Origin: Doryteuthis pealeii
Lineage: Eukaryota; Mollusca; Cephalopoda; Myopsida; Loliginidae
Assembly (NCBI GenBank): GCA_023376005.1
Contig: CM042145.1
Location: forward strand, 61,115,228 to 61,179,227
Length of the DNA stretch: 64,000 nt
Direction: 5' to 3'
Shown: positions 32,700 to 43,413 of the stretch, one piece after another
Position numbering within the stretch: the stretch's first letter is position 1
Layout: each line of letters begins with the position of its first letter
Position numbers and translations under genes: made by a program
Notes under the pieces: model-generated
Seen by the model: only the letters and a program-made list of their open reading frames with translations
Told to the model about the DNA's origin: nothing
Databases searched by the model: none

Positions 32700-32945
32700 A
32701 AGTTGGCTGAGTGGTCTATTGTCAGTATCTACCGGTTAGCAAGGAAGTCCATCCCCTTTTCGCTAGCACTATACCAAGGAGATTATTCTTGAGTCTGAGA
32801 TGGAGCACCACACCAACCGTCAGCTCCCCACTTTACCGCACAGATCAGAATATACAACCTCTACTACTCAAACGGAGACTGGTATCGAACCAGGAACCTT
32901 GCGATTCCAAGGCCATTGCTCCACCGACTGAGCTAAACCGACCCC
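32700..32945 (-). mobile_element. SINE family D
   Basis: Complement of the right end reads GGTTTAGCTCAGTCGGTGG (box A) and CCTGGTTCGATACCAG (box B). The body matches the other D copies (GAAGTCCATCCCCTTTTCG on plus). The 84-codon plus frame through it is incidental. Confidence 0.8.
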
Positions 32946-33377
32946 TTTTAAATAGAAAACATTAATTACAGTAATAAAAATTCGCTGTTAAATTGAAACA
33001 AAAATATATTCTTTGAAAAATGCAGAGTAAAAGATATTTGAGATTTTTAAAGATTTTTGTTTTGTTTCAGAGTGAAATCTATTTGTTTGAGTTGTGTTAT
33101 TAGAAAGATTTTGTTTGTTTTTACGGCTGATTTTAATGGGCTCGTAATAACTAGCAAAGTATTTTTTGTTTAACATCATAAATACTATCAAGAAAATAAA
33201 ACAAAGCTATAAAAGTTAGTGAGTTAAAATAATCGTTCATAATGGTTCAAGTCAGACTCTTGAGTCCAACCAAAGACAAATTACTTGTTCAAGGAGAAGT
33301 TTTATTGCTTCGATTTAAAGTCTTTAGAGAATAGTTCTCTAGGCTAAGCCCGAAAAGCCCTATCCCTAGAGTCACTA

Positions 33378-33379
<2 letters not shown>
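32946..33379. other. No gene recognised
   Basis: AT-rich; 33340-33370 has a GTCTTTAGAGAATAG-type stretch of unknown origin. Confidence 0.4.

Positions 33380-33424
<45 letters not shown>
33380..33424. repeat. (TA)n microsatellite
   Basis: About 22 TA repeats. It is followed by AATAGAGATTCGGTCTC and TGTAACCGAAACTAAGTCAC, resembling the 5' part of Helitron E, so the microsatellite may have grown within an E remnant. Confidence 0.9.
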
Positions 33425-33426
<2 letters not shown>

Positions 33427-33916
33427 GAGATTCGGTCTCTTTCTCTGTAACCGAAACTAAGTCACTGCTTATGTCACAGTAATTCTTTTTTAAATTCTAT
33501 GAAAAATAAACTAAGAGACATTTTCACGAAGATTTTGATACCTATTCACCTTTAGATAAATGTATGTTTAAAATATTTTTTTCTTAAAATATATTAGTGG
33601 AAATATTTTATTTTTAGGTTATTTTATTTCATTTTTGTGAAATCTGAACAAAATATATTTTACTCGTACGATTTTTAAAATTTTTTATATAAAGATAATT
33701 TGAATAATTAAATCAGAAACTTCTAGAAACGTTTTGGATGTCCTTACTGTCGTAAAACAAAACAAATATCTCAGTGGAATGGGGGATATGATGCTTTTTA
33801 AGTACGTATTTTTTTTTAATTAAACATTTATTTTATTTAATTCTGCCCACGCCCCTCAGGCAATATTCTTCAAATATTTACAACGGCCGGAGGATTTTCT
33901 TTTTTGCTAGTATATA
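33425..33916. other. No gene recognised
   Basis: AT-rich, with a Helitron E-like remnant at the left edge and otherwise unassigned. Confidence 0.4.
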
Positions 33917-34036
33917 TAAAATCACAAACCTTTCTACTGCAGGTTACATGTACATGGGATTATAAACTAGGGAATTACGTGTACACTTGTAACATCGTGA
34001 AACTCACAGTAGAAAGAAAAAAGTGTGTGATTTAAA
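33917..34036. repeat. Small inverted-repeat element, about 120 bp
   Basis: Left AAAATCACAAACC...TTTCTACTG and right CAGTAGAAAG...GTGTGTGATTT are imperfect reverse complements of about 25 bases, with a second nested pair around ATGTACA/TGTACA. A tiny MITE is possible. Confidence 0.45.
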
Positions 34037-34199
34037 AAATATATTTTCATATCCTCTATATAATGAGTACTGTGCTCTTATCTTGGCTTTCCTTCCGTTT
34101 ATTTAGTGTTAGTGTATCAGTTGCTGGCAAAAAAAGAAAATCAAAGTTTGCCTTCATCTTTTCTATCCACCTGTATTCAACACGAAGTTTAAGTGAATG

Positions 34200-34532
34200 A
34201 TCGAGGTTATATGTCTATAGCAATGAACTCAATTTTGATCGACTAACGTCGTTGGATAATGTATGAATTCCGTTATGAATACAGAGTTGAAGTTATTTGG
34301 TATCCTTGATCGTCCGATGGGTTTTGCCGTCAAAAGTATCAATCATCACGACCAGAATCGTCAGAGAAGGCCAAATTTCATTTCCATACTGAAACACGGA
34401 GAGGAATATCACGTTATACTCTTAGAATTCCGAATAGTTTGGTCTCTTCTCGGTGGTTTCGTAACGAAAGCGATTCTCCGAGACGACCATTTGTTACCAG
34501 GAAATAGTTTTAGAAATTATATTTTCATATGA
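34200..34532 (+). other. Repeat-free stretch with an unassigned 89-codon frame
   Basis: This interval has more CpG than its surroundings and no recognised repeat. A plus frame (34263-34532) starts MNSVMNTELK and ends RNYIFI. I recognise no domain, signal peptide or membrane segment, and there is no supporting splice or promoter evidence. It may be an exon remnant or chance. Confidence 0.2.
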
Positions 34533-34599
34533 TCATTGGTAGAGAAAAATGAAAATGTTCCGAACACGAAACGCTCAAACAACCCTTTGTAAAGCAGTT

Positions 34600-35065
34600 A
34601 CATTGTGGTGGGTTTAGAATACGCTGACTGTATACCCTACAGAGAAGTATGCCCCCCCCCACAAGGAGAGGTGTCCTAGGTATGATATTCAACAGAAAGT
34701 ATGATGACCAGCAATACTCCACTTTGGCCCTATCTTGGGCTAGACGGGCGGTCGGAGAGGCCCATTCCGATCAATCGGCTGGTCACGTCAAGCCCTAGCA
34801 CCTATATGATTTTCCCAACCCTACTGCCCTTATGGCAAGCCCCAACCCCTTTTCATCATATGGGTGCTAGAAGGCGATGGCTGCGGGTCTACATGTCCTG
34901 GGAATGACGTTAAACTATATGATGGTGAGGTTCCAGGTTTTGGAGGTTTGGAGAATGTGGAGCACCCCTTCATCACCATTTCTCCCTGGTCCACTCTGAC
35001 CCGGAGTGGTAGTACCTGTTAGGGTCCCATCTATGGTTAAATAGAAAAATGTATTTATAAAAATA
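34600..35065 (+). mobile_element. Element A, long copy
   Basis: Starts GTGGTGGGTTTAGAATACGC (alternative 5' end) and includes a C9 run, then GCAATACTCCACTTTGGCC, GACGGGCGGTCGGAGAGG, CGGCTGGTCACGTCAAG, GGTCTACATGTCCTGGG and CCATCTATGGTTAAATAG. The tail is cut short. Confidence 0.7.
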
Positions 35066-35084
35066 TTGTATTATTTGTAAAGTG

Positions 35085-35235
35085 TATTGCATGTCATGAA
35101 CTGCTCATCCACCAGGGTTCGATCCTTAAGCATCACGGGTCGCCAACCACGACCAACAGGTGGCCCCATTGGGGGATTCTTACGCCTCTGCAGAGGTGCA
35201 GTCGGTGCATTCTAACGCCCCAGCCGACAGGGTGG
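35085..35235 (-). mobile_element. Element A, 5' domain in opposite orientation
   Basis: Plus strand: TATTGCATGTCATGAACTGC, CCACCAGGGTTCGATCC, CGGGTCGCCAACCACG, GCCTCTGCAGAGGTGCAG, CCCAGCCGACAGGG. GGTTCGATCC on this strand is a perfect box B, hinting at a tRNA-like block inside A. Confidence 0.7.
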
Positions 35236-35500
35236 ATACCACATTATAATAATTTAATTTGAAAAATAGTTCAATATGTAAAATATATAATAATCTTCAT
35301 TTTACTATCACTCTTTTTTCTTTCATTCATTTTTTCATTGCTTGATAGAAATAGAATAGTGTTATCGGTTCCGCGCGCTCATCCCCATTCTTTATCTTTC
35401 CCTTACTCTCTTTCTTTCTTATTATATTACTTTTCTTTCCTTTTCTCTTTTATAATAAAAACCAAGTGGTCCATTATTAAGTTCAAGTGATAACGGTCAT
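35236..35500 (-). mobile_element. Helitron-like family G fragment
   Basis: Plus strand: GGATACCACATTATAATAAT, ATAGTTCAATATGTAAA, AAAACCAAGTGGTCCATTAT, GATAACGGTCATA. Terminal CTAG and TC ends are not preserved. Confidence 0.55.
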
Positions 35501-36359
35501 ATTTTTGGGGAAGATATTTCTTATCTCAGCAATTCGGATGAAGTCTCTTAACCCTGTGACAAGATTCTTTCTAACAATCCGGTTTGACTGAAACTTTAAC
35601 TATTTAGAGTGTCTTTTATATAGAAAAAATGGTAGCTATTTTGCTACCATGAGAAGGACAACTAGAGCTAACGACCAGCCCCATTGATTTCTGACAGACC
35701 GACAAACATATCAATTTAGGTCACTGCAAGTCATACAGTGACCTTTGCTTGTATCTGTAAACACAATAAGTAAAATAAAAATTCAAACAATATTTTGATT
35801 TTCCCATTTTAACAAAACCATTTTCTTTAAATAACAAAAATAACTTTTACACTTTCTTCTTTCGTTAAAAATTAGCTGCTGCCAACAAAAAGAACTCGCT
35901 GTGTTATACCAGTATTAATCAGCATTTTTGATTAGATTATTATTATATTGATATATAGATTATTATTATTATTAGATGGAAATAGTAGATCAGAGAAGGT
36001 AGTTTTGCAACACACTTATTCAAACAGATATCAACAGCTATTTCTAAAGTGTGTCCTTTGAAAACCCACGATACCCATGAGGGACGTATTCTCTCTTCAA
36101 TTTGCGCGTGTGAGTTAGAAGAAAAATATTCAATTTTTGCCAAACGGAAAACATAACCTATATTTAATCTAATAAAAAGTAAAATATATTATTAATGCTG
36201 CCAACGAGGGAGATACTAATAGATAAATAAAGTCCCTATTGAATTGTGGGAAAGATCTTAACAATTAGGAACATCTAAACATGATTATGGTATTTATGAT
36301 GCAGTCTTCTCCACTAAGAAACGTTTTCATTCTAAATGGTAAATATGCTCGGGATAAAA
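35501..36359. other. No gene recognised, about 0.86 kb
   Basis: Ordinary AT-rich sequence. An 8-bp-arm hairpin ATGGTAGC/GCTACCAT lies near 35630. The frame at 35943-36143 has no known domain. Confidence 0.4.
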
Positions 36360-36361
36360 CA

Positions 36362-36376
36362 TCATCTATATATATA

Positions 36377-36421
<45 letters not shown>
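36362..36421. repeat. (TA)n microsatellite
   Basis: About 60 bases, mostly TA with two CTATATA interruptions. Confidence 0.95.
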
Positions 36422-36424
<3 letters not shown>

Positions 36425-36528
36425 GGAAATGGACAATTGAGTCTCTACATAGCTTACTTATATCAATACACTGTCCATTACGATGAATGTTCTTGAAACT
36501 ATTTTCTCATTGCTGTAGAATAATCAGA

Positions 36529-36787
36529 ATGTAGAAGAATTCCAATTACCGTCAAATTGGCAGATAAGGCAAAAAGGAAGCCGTAACCCAACTACAAAAT
36601 TATTTACAAAACACCATAACACCACAGAAACCAAGCAGCCAATCAGAACTCAAGGAATATAATCACCCAAATGCATGAATGGAGTATTCCTGAGTGCCAT
36701 AAATACCAGCTGTTTTGGGCACGAGATCAGTTGTGCTTAGCTAGTTGCTGTTGTCCAAACCAACAGTATACTGACTAACTTCAACAA
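36529..36787 (+). repeat. Family F (LTR-like) copy
   Basis: TGTAGAAGAATTCCAATTACC start, AGATAAGGCAAAAAGG, the CCAAT-type block CAGCCAATCAGAACTCAAGG, CATAAATACCAGCTG (TATA-like) and the end ACTGACTAACTTCAACA. It agrees with the complete copies at 7351 and 43740. Target-site duplication not evident. Confidence 0.6.
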
Positions 36788-37254
36788 TTGCATTTTTACG
36801 GTGTTTATTATTAATATTACTATTCTCATCATTATTATTATTATTATTAGCAAAAAATCAAAACACCCACCGGGTGGTGTAAAAATTAATTTTTCAAAAT
36901 TATTGTCTGACAGTGGGGGGTGGGAGTAAAAATCCATGTCAGAGGGTTTATATAATAAGTAATATCAAGAAATTTGTTAAATTTGAAATAGAAACTAAGT
37001 TCTGTCCGCTCAAATAAAATGTTGCGTGCATCTATCGATTATTTTGAATATTTTACATAAAATCGTTGGTATTTGTAAACTTTTTAGTTTAAAGTCTTGA
37101 TACTAAAAAAATGTTTATTTCTTGTTTGTAAATAATTTTCCCGTAAAACTATACGTTTGATTAGCTTTAAATATATATTAAAACAAAACAAAATATATAT
37201 ATAAATATATAATATCGGGCATGTATTTATCAAAAGTTGTTTTAAAAATAATTT
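36788..37254. other. No gene recognised
   Basis: ATT repeats at 36825-36850; AT-rich afterwards. A block CACCCACCGGGTGG near 36868 resembles the terminal hairpin of Helitron E, beside TTAGC, so a decayed E end is possible. Confidence 0.4.
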
Positions 37255-37740
37255 TTTTTCGTTCTGCAGGGTGTCTTAGCTACCCTCCTCACCAGAAAAA
37301 AATCAGTTGAGTTACCGGTTTAGACGCCGATGATCCGACTATGAAAAATGTGCACCAATAGGTAGACAATATGTTAAATAGTGTAGGATTCAAAGTTATA
37401 ACAAAGTCATAACTAGTTGAAGCATAACAAACTCCGACACGTTTGTGAGACAAAACATTTTATATAGATAACAGCACATGGAAACGATGCATAAAATACA
37501 AGATAATGTACATAAACATACACACATAAAAGGACTGGAGCCTCCGTACATAGAGATCACTAACAAGGAGGGGGGCCGAAGCCACACCGAGAAAGGGGTA
37601 GACAGTAGGCTAACCCATGTGCTCGTTCCGGAGATGTAGCTAAAAGAGGAAGCAGCGTTTGAATGAACGCGCTTAACTACCAGAGGTGCCCCTAGTGGGA
37701 ACAAACAGCAATGCAGCGAGGAGATAACTCTTCCGGCAAA
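37255..37740. other. Unclassified repeat-like segment, moderate GC
   Basis: The first about 95 bp (TTCGTTCTGCAGGGTGTC, CACCCTCCTCACCAG-type, AGTTACCGGTTTAG) recurs at 63270-63370. The rest contains GGAGGGGGGCCGAAGCC and CTACCAGAGGTGCCCCTAG. A 102-codon minus frame (37396-37704) shows no known domain. It may derive from a retroelement, but I cannot place it. Confidence 0.4.
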
Positions 37741-38354
37741 AGGAAGATAATTTCCTACAGTAGTATATGTAGATACTGCTGTTATAATGAAAGTATATAT
37801 TGTAAATAATGTTTTAAGAAAAGGAAGTGAAATATTTGCAATGATAAATATATTTACAACTATCTACATCAGTAATATACATAGTTGTACCAATATGTAG
37901 TCAACATGTCAATATCCTTGAAAATGACGTGATTCCTTTTTTTCCTTGTACTCTGTATCGACTCTTGCCACTTCTACAATAGTCTTTTTTAACCTTGACT
38001 CACCATGATGATAGTGAATAGTATGTGTATGTCCTGAAGCAATTCATTCGAAAGCAGTCATTTTGGGATTCTCAACGCTGTAGCATTTCTCATTGCCGTC
38101 TGTTAAGAATTTGAAATGGTAGTGACTTCCAGAGTTTCTTTGTTTGTGAAAAAAGCCTTCGGGCGTCGCCTAGAGCTCAAATTACCATACATGTAAATGC
38201 CTTGATCTTTAGAGAACAATTTAATTATGGTTACAATAAAAGCTAAAAAAGGAGGCAACGTTGAATTCTCCATGATTTTCAACTGGTTGAGAAACACAGC
38301 GTAATGGAGTAGAGCAGGTCATCTTATGCGACGATCAATATTAAACAATACTAA
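37741..38354. other. No gene recognised
   Basis: AT-rich; frame 38103-38297 (minus) has no recognisable domain. Confidence 0.4.
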
Positions 38355-38810
38355 CGGGACCTGTAAATATAACACAGTATGACAATTCAATTATTACAAC
38401 ATTTAATATGTTCAGTTAAGAGCTATTGCGAAATAGTTCAATATGTAAAATAGTATAATAATCTTGATTTAAGTTTTTTCTTTCTTTTTTCATCTTTTCA
38501 TTATGTTTGATTGAAAAACAGGTTAGCGTTATCACTTTCGTGCGCTTATCGTCTCTCTATCGTTTACCTACTCTTTCTTTCGTTCTTATATTATGTGTAG
38601 TATGTCCTTTTCCTTTGCTTTCTTTCTTTCTAATAAAAACGGAATAGTCGATTATTTAACTTAGGTGATATAAGAAATGAGAATTCTGTGGATAAGCAAC
38701 ACAAGAATTTACATTTTTGTATTTCATATTAGACGATTTGTTTGGTCTCATTTTTTAACCAGAAGGTTTTAGCGGACAGAAGATTTAGGAAGACACGTAT
38801 TAATATATAT
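38355..38810 (-). mobile_element. Helitron-like family G
   Basis: Plus strand begins GGGACCTGTAAATATAACAC and ends TACGTATTAATATATATA-like before ATTATCC. Internal blocks match the family (GAGCTATTGCGAAATAGTTC, TTTAACTTAGGTGATATAAG). Both ends have drifted from CTAG and TC. Confidence 0.6.
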
Positions 38811-38825
38811 ATTATCCATTTTGAA

Positions 38826-39123
38826 ATATATATATATATTTACCAAACCCTCTGCACGAGCATGGTGTGATATATGGTCAATTTCTTAAGCAGAGTTTAA
38901 CAGATTTGAATTCCTAGTTTTTCCTTCTCCTAGGCTGGTTACCTAGCCAAGGTTAAAGATCCAAGTCCACCCTTCTATTTTCCATAGCTGGAGGGGGAGT
39001 AATTGTATGCATACCTTTCCCAAGAATATTAGAACTATGCGAAAGGCAAAGTCTCGTCCAGGATTTGAACTTGGGTCGACGAGACCATTTGCTACGACTT
39101 TAACCATTACACAATTTACCTCC
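38826..39123 (-). mobile_element. SINE family B with TA tail
   Basis: Plus strand: ATATATATATATTTACC, CTGCACGAGCATGGTGTG, CTTAAGCAGAGTTTAACAG, CCTAGGCTGGTTACCTAGCC, CCATAGCTGGAGGGGG, CCAGGATTTGAACTTGGG (box B complement), CCATTACACAATTTACCTCC (head end). About 290 bp. Confidence 0.8.
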
Positions 39124-39288
39124 AACTAATTTTGAAATGTAAAGCATTAGTTCCCAATAGATTCCCTCAATGTTTCTATAGCAATTTTAAGTTACTAAGG
39201 GACTAGGGTACTGTTTCGGCGCCCACATCCCCTTTCCTCACTCAGACGTAGAAACAGCTATGACTAAATTACATTCCCTTTAGAGCCT

Positions 39289-39349
39289 AGGGAAATAGCC
39301 AGGCAGTAATATTCATTTAGAATAAATATTACTGCCTGGCTATTTCCCT
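39289..39349. repeat. Perfect inverted repeat, 25-bp arms
   Basis: Arms 39289-39313 and 39325-39349 are exact complements (AGGGAAATAGCCAGGCAG... ), loop 11 bases. It sits just before a Helitron E copy whose CTAG end is lost. Confidence 0.85.
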
Positions 39350-39361
39350 ATCCACCCTCCA

Positions 39362-39826
39362 CCGGTCGCAAGTATTTAAGTTTTAAATGTTATATTAAAT
39401 TAGAAAGACTAACGAAAATAAATAAGAATGCATATAAAGATTACACTTATTTTGATTTTATTTATGCATAGGATTGCTTTTAATATATTTGAGAATAAAA
39501 CATGATTAGAAATCAATAACACCAAGTAATTATTTATCAAACTAATTTTGTCAAAACCAGTATGCAAATTAACCACACCATATATTATGCAAACCTTTAT
39601 ATCTTAGTGATATAAGACACATTGCAGAATTTTAAACTCACTAACAACATGGGCTGTTCTGGGGCAGATCTGAGATTTTCATAAAGACCTCGTTAATAAA
39701 TAAGATTTTGTGTATTAATGATTTTGATTATACGTTAAATACTTATTCATAGAGTCACGCAATACCTGTGGTTATTGTGACGTAGTTTCTGTTACAGACA
39801 GACCCCAAATCTCCATTATAATAAGA
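39362..39826 (-). mobile_element. Helitron-like family E, 3' end degraded
   Basis: Minus strand starts TCTTATTATAATGGAGATTT (39826 down) and runs through the family E body to CTTAAATACTTGCGACCGG, where the terminal hairpin is eroded. About 465 bp. Confidence 0.65.
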
Positions 39827-40316
39827 GATGCAGTTATTCGATTATAGTCGCAGTGACATGGAATTTACCAAGAATGTTTAGAGTTTTGTGAAAGGGTTGG
39901 TGTTGCCCCTGCTCATGAACAAAAACGCACTGGGAAGACAGATTGGCTACTAGGGTCTGGATGGAATAGACAGCGCGTCTAATTTAATACCCTGGCTCCA
40001 GCAACAACACTAAATCAATGTCGGGGTTAGTCAACGAGGCCACGGCAGCACTGACCTCGTGACTTGGCAGTCGGGACCCCCCGACAGTTCTGACTGTGTA
40101 GGCAAATCGTTTGTGGTGAGCAAACAGTCCACAACGCTTCCTATTTTACCAAATACATCCGAGTTTGTGTTTGCTGCACTTTTCCAAAGATATTTACTTT
40201 GAGAAACATTTTGACCGGGCAAATTTATCAAAGATATATTGGAAAAATATTCAAACAAATTATTCGGGTCGGTATTCCTTTATACTTTTCGTTATAACTG
40301 TTTATATTTGCTCAGA
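39827..40316. other. Unclassified moderate-GC segment, no gene
   Basis: Contains GGCCACGGCAGCACTGACC, GGGACCCCCCGACAG and GACAGCGCGTCTAATTTAATACC. It looks like decayed repeat or unique sequence; no domain recognised in the minus frame 40031-40258. Confidence 0.35.
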
Positions 40317-40602
40317 TATATATATTTACCAACCCCTCCGCACGAGCAGGATGCGACACAAGGTCATTTCTTAAGCGGAGTTTAACAGGTTTGAATTAAG
40401 AGTTTTCATTCTCATAGACTGGTTACATAGCCATGGTTAAAGAGCCCAGTCTGCCCTGCTATTTACCCATAGCTGGATGGAGGAATTCTTATCTTTGCCA
40501 AGGGTATTAGTGCCATGTGAAATGCAAACAGCCTCGTCCAGGAATTGAACTCAGATCGAGTCAATTTCCTTCGACTCTAACCATTAGACCACGTGCCTCC
40601 AT
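40317..40602 (-). mobile_element. SINE family B
   Basis: Plus strand: TATATATTTACCAACCCCTCC, CTTAAGCGGAGTTTAACAGG, GACTGGTTACATAGCC, CCCATAGCTGGATGGAGG. The head's complement reads TGGTCTAATGGTTAGAGTC (box A) and GAGTTCAATTCCTGG (box B). A well-preserved copy. Confidence 0.85.
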
Positions 40603-40773
40603 ATATTTGCTCAGTTAAGTTTACTCAAGTTGTAAGCCACAAATAATGGGCTACAGGAACGATAAAACTGACTTGATTATCCTCATCAATTGGTGCTGAT
40701 AGCACGGATTCTTTTAACTCCCGTTACTATGGGTATTGTTCTTAGTAAGTTCTCTAGACGACACCCAGTGATC

Positions 40774-41104
40774 GCACAGAGTAGACGAAATTAAGTTTTG
40801 GCTGGTTGGCCCAACCTAACACGTGTAGGAACTATGGGGAAATGTTTGGAGTCGTAGAAAATGGACTCGTCAGTCAGAGTTCAAATCCTGGACGAGACTG
40901 TTTGTATTTCATAGTGCTAATACCCTTGGGAAAGGTATGTATCCAACTAATCTCCCCCAGCTATGGGTGAATATAAGGGCAAACTGGGCTTTTAACCTCG
41001 GCTACCTAACCAGTCTAGGAGAATGAAAACTCTGAATCAAAGCTATCAAACTCCTCTTAAGAAATTGACCTTGTATCGCACCCTGCTCGTGCGGAGGGTT
41101 GGTG
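40774..41104 (+). mobile_element. SINE family B with a 5' extra segment
   Basis: The B part (40840-41104) has GTCGTAGAAAATGGACTCG, AGAGTTCAAATCCTGG, CTAATACCCTTGGGAAAGG and CCCTGCTCGTGCGGAGGG, ending GGTGTTTATATATATATA. The roughly 60-bp lead (GTAGACGAAATTAAG, GGCTGGTTGGCCCAACC) also precedes the B copy at 47262, so it travelled with it. Confidence 0.75.
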
Positions 41105-41127
41105 TTTATATATATATATATATATAA

Positions 41128-41378
41128 AAGAAGTCATCGGGGCGGCCTAAAGTCGGTATCAGCCAGTCAGCGAGGGAGACTATCCCCTTTTCAATAGTGC
41201 TAGACCAAGGAGATTATTTTGGCATCTGAGGTGGAGCGTCACACCTACCATCAGCTCCTTACTTTACCGCACAGGTCCCTGTGCTACTCATACGCTGAGT
41301 TGGCGAGGACCGGTATCGAACTAGGAACCTTGTGGTTTCTAGCCGAACGCTCTACCGACTGAGCTAACCCGGCCCTAT
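41128..41378 (-). mobile_element. SINE family D
   Basis: Complement of the right end: GGTTAGCTCAGTCGGTAGAG (box A), GGTTCCTAGTTCGATACC (box B). The plus strand carries TATCCCCTTTTCAATAGTGC and GAGCGTCACACCTACC. The left end follows a TA tract directly after SINE B. About 250 bp. Confidence 0.85.
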
Positions 41379-41510
41379 ATATATTGTTAAATAATGCAGT
41401 TTTTTTGTCTGCAAGTTTTGTCCTTTGGTTTTTTCGTATTGCCGGATTGTTTTTGTGATAATAGGACAAAACTTGCAGACAAAAAATGGCTGCATTATTT
41501 AACAATATAT
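41379..41510. repeat. Hairpin element, about 46-bp arms, abutting SINE D
   Basis: Arms 41379-41424 and 41463-41510 are near-perfect complements (ATATTGTTAAATAATGCAG and TGTCTGCAAGTTTTGTCC with their partners); loop 38 bases. It begins at the very base where the SINE D head ends. Confidence 0.8.
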
Positions 41511-41537
41511 ACCTACAAGAAGAAATGCTGCCTAAAT

Positions 41538-41579
<42 letters not shown>

Positions 41580-41590
41580 ATATATATACA
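41538..41590. repeat. (CA)n-(TA)n microsatellite
   Basis: CACACACA followed by about 13 TA repeats and TATTATATAATATATATA. Confidence 0.9.
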
Positions 41591-41689
41591 TGAGTAGGAG
41601 ATCATAGGAAAACGTCACTTATGAGTTCGTCCTTACTTTCTCTAGCACTGATCAGCATGACTTCGTCTTACTTGAATAATTAGTGAGAT

Positions 41690-42135
41690 TGGAGGTAAGT
41701 GACAACTGGTGTTTTGTAGGGTGCTACATTCAGTATTTGTCCAAAACAGTGCGCAGCATCCTTGAATAGTTCTGTTGTGGACTAGCCTAGCTTACCTTTC
41801 GTAGAGAGTAAATGAGCTGGTCCAAGACTATTTGTGCATTGCTGTTTTAGAACATCGGTGGGATTACTGAGACTACGAAGATTACAAAACTCTTACTCGA
41901 GTCGTCTACCTCGATATTTTAGCACTGTTACGAGTTACTCTATGTCTGGTGCAAACTGAATGCTGTATGATCCAGTATACAATAAGTTCCCATCTAGTTT
42001 CTTCTCCAAGAGATTTGTTAGATTTCAAGTGGTGCTGCTATACAGTAGTACTGATCTAGCTACAGCTTGGAAGAAATCCTATTTAATCAGAGTGATGAGA
42101 TTTATGGTCGTTAAACTGTCAATAGCAGTTCGTCA
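41690..42135 (-). pseudogene. Non-LTR retrotransposon reverse transcriptase, C-terminal fragment
   Basis: Minus strand reads AIDSLTTINLITLIK, stop, DFFQAVARSVLLYSSTT, stop, NLTNLLEKKLDGNLLY. This matches the thumb/post-RT region of RTE/CR1-like endonuclease-reverse transcriptases, whose usual form is close to DRLTTIWKSD...FFQA...SVLLYG.TTW.L.K.LEKKLDGNY. At least two in-frame stops show it is dead. No endonuclease or YADD box is present. Further downstream similarity fades into non-matching sequence. Confidence 0.7.
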
Positions 42136-42560
42136 ATATATTAATACCCGTGTTCCTTAATTATATGTCCGTTATCATCTTGCAATACCCTCTGGTTAAA
42201 AATTAGACCGCCCAATCGTCCAAGATTAAATGCAAATTCTGATTATCTGGTGTTGTTTATCAGCCGAATTCTAATTTTTATGAGTGTTGTCAGCTCAGCT
42301 AAGTTATGGACCATCCCGTTTTTATTATAAAGAAAGGGAAGAAAAAGGACATGTAACACATAAAAGAATATAAGAAAGAAAGATAGGGAGAGGGGGTTAG
42401 CGCGCGGAAGCAATAACGCTATTTTGTTTCAATCGAACTTTATGAAAAGATGAAAAGAAGGAAAGAAATAAAGAAAAAAGAATGGGAGAGAGTAAAATCA
42501 AGATTATTATACTTTTTACATATTGAACTATTTAGCAATAGCTCTTAAGTAAACATATAG
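42136..42560 (-). mobile_element. Helitron-like family G
   Basis: Plus strand: ATTAATACCCGTGTTCC, TTATCATCTTGCAATACCC, AGACCGCCCAATCGTCC, TGTTTCAATCGAACTTTATG, GCAATAGCTCTTAAGTAAAC. The 3' CTAG end is lost. It abuts the RT fragment. Confidence 0.6.
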
Positions 42561-42724
42561 AGAATATTCACTAACATTAACCTAGTCTGAAGAAGCCACT
42601 GTCAGAATGATTAACGTATGAGTTGTTGGAATTAACTCGCAAACAATGCGGCAAGTCTCCTTACAGAAAATGTTTATTATAAACGTTTGTTATAAAAGTT
42701 TTCGACTAACAAATATTAAATATA

Positions 42725-43341
42725 CTAGCAAATGTATGCACCCTCCGGGTGCAAGTATTTAAGTTTTAATATAATAAAATATCATATTAAATTAGAAAGG
42801 CTAATGAAACTGAATAAGAATGTAGATAAAAAGATTTGGAACAGAGGGGGTATGATTGAAAAATAGAACAACTTTGAAACTATTCCATCATTTTCCCTTA
42901 CTCCCTCTTTCATTGTTAAATTTTCCTAATTTAACTGTTTAGTTAAAATAGGAAGTAAAGAATAATATTAGTTATTTCTTCTTGTTAAGGGATTTCTTTT
43001 AAATTTATTGAAGAGATTTTTGCTCATATTCATTAAGAAAAAACAAACAATTAGAAATCAATAAACCAAGCGCATATTTAATAAAATTAAACTTTTTAAT
43101 ATATGCAAATTAGCTTCCTGTTCACACTGTAACCCGCTATTTTGTTGCATATATAAATACAATTGCATTAAAATGTAGATAAAGTCAAAAGTATTAATAA
43201 GTATAACAATTTTATCAATAACTGAGGTTTAAATAAAATAAATTCATGGTGAATGTGACGTCAATAACTAAGGGAATTGTGACTTGAGTAGTGATTTAGT
43301 TTCGGCTTCAGACAGACAAACACAATCTCCATTATAATAGA
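42725..43341 (-). mobile_element. Helitron-like family E, complete ends
   Basis: Minus strand begins TCTATTATAATGGAGATTG (43341 down) and ends with the perfect hairpin GCACCCGGAGGGTGC, nine bases, and CTAG at 42725-42728 followed by a host T. The 617-bp element is the cleanest family E copy here. No coding potential. Confidence 0.8.
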
Positions 43342-43369
43342 TGTGACAGATTATCTTTAGGAGAGAGTG

Positions 43370-43372
<3 letters not shown>

Positions 43373-43411
<39 letters not shown>
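43373..43411. repeat. (TA)n microsatellite
   Basis: Pure TA run just past the Helitron end. Confidence 0.95.

Positions 43412-43413
<2 letters not shown>

Noticed and set aside
39195..39250. Hammerhead-like CTGAGTGA...GAAAC on the minus strand
   Set aside because: Core is not CTGANGA and stem II does not pair.
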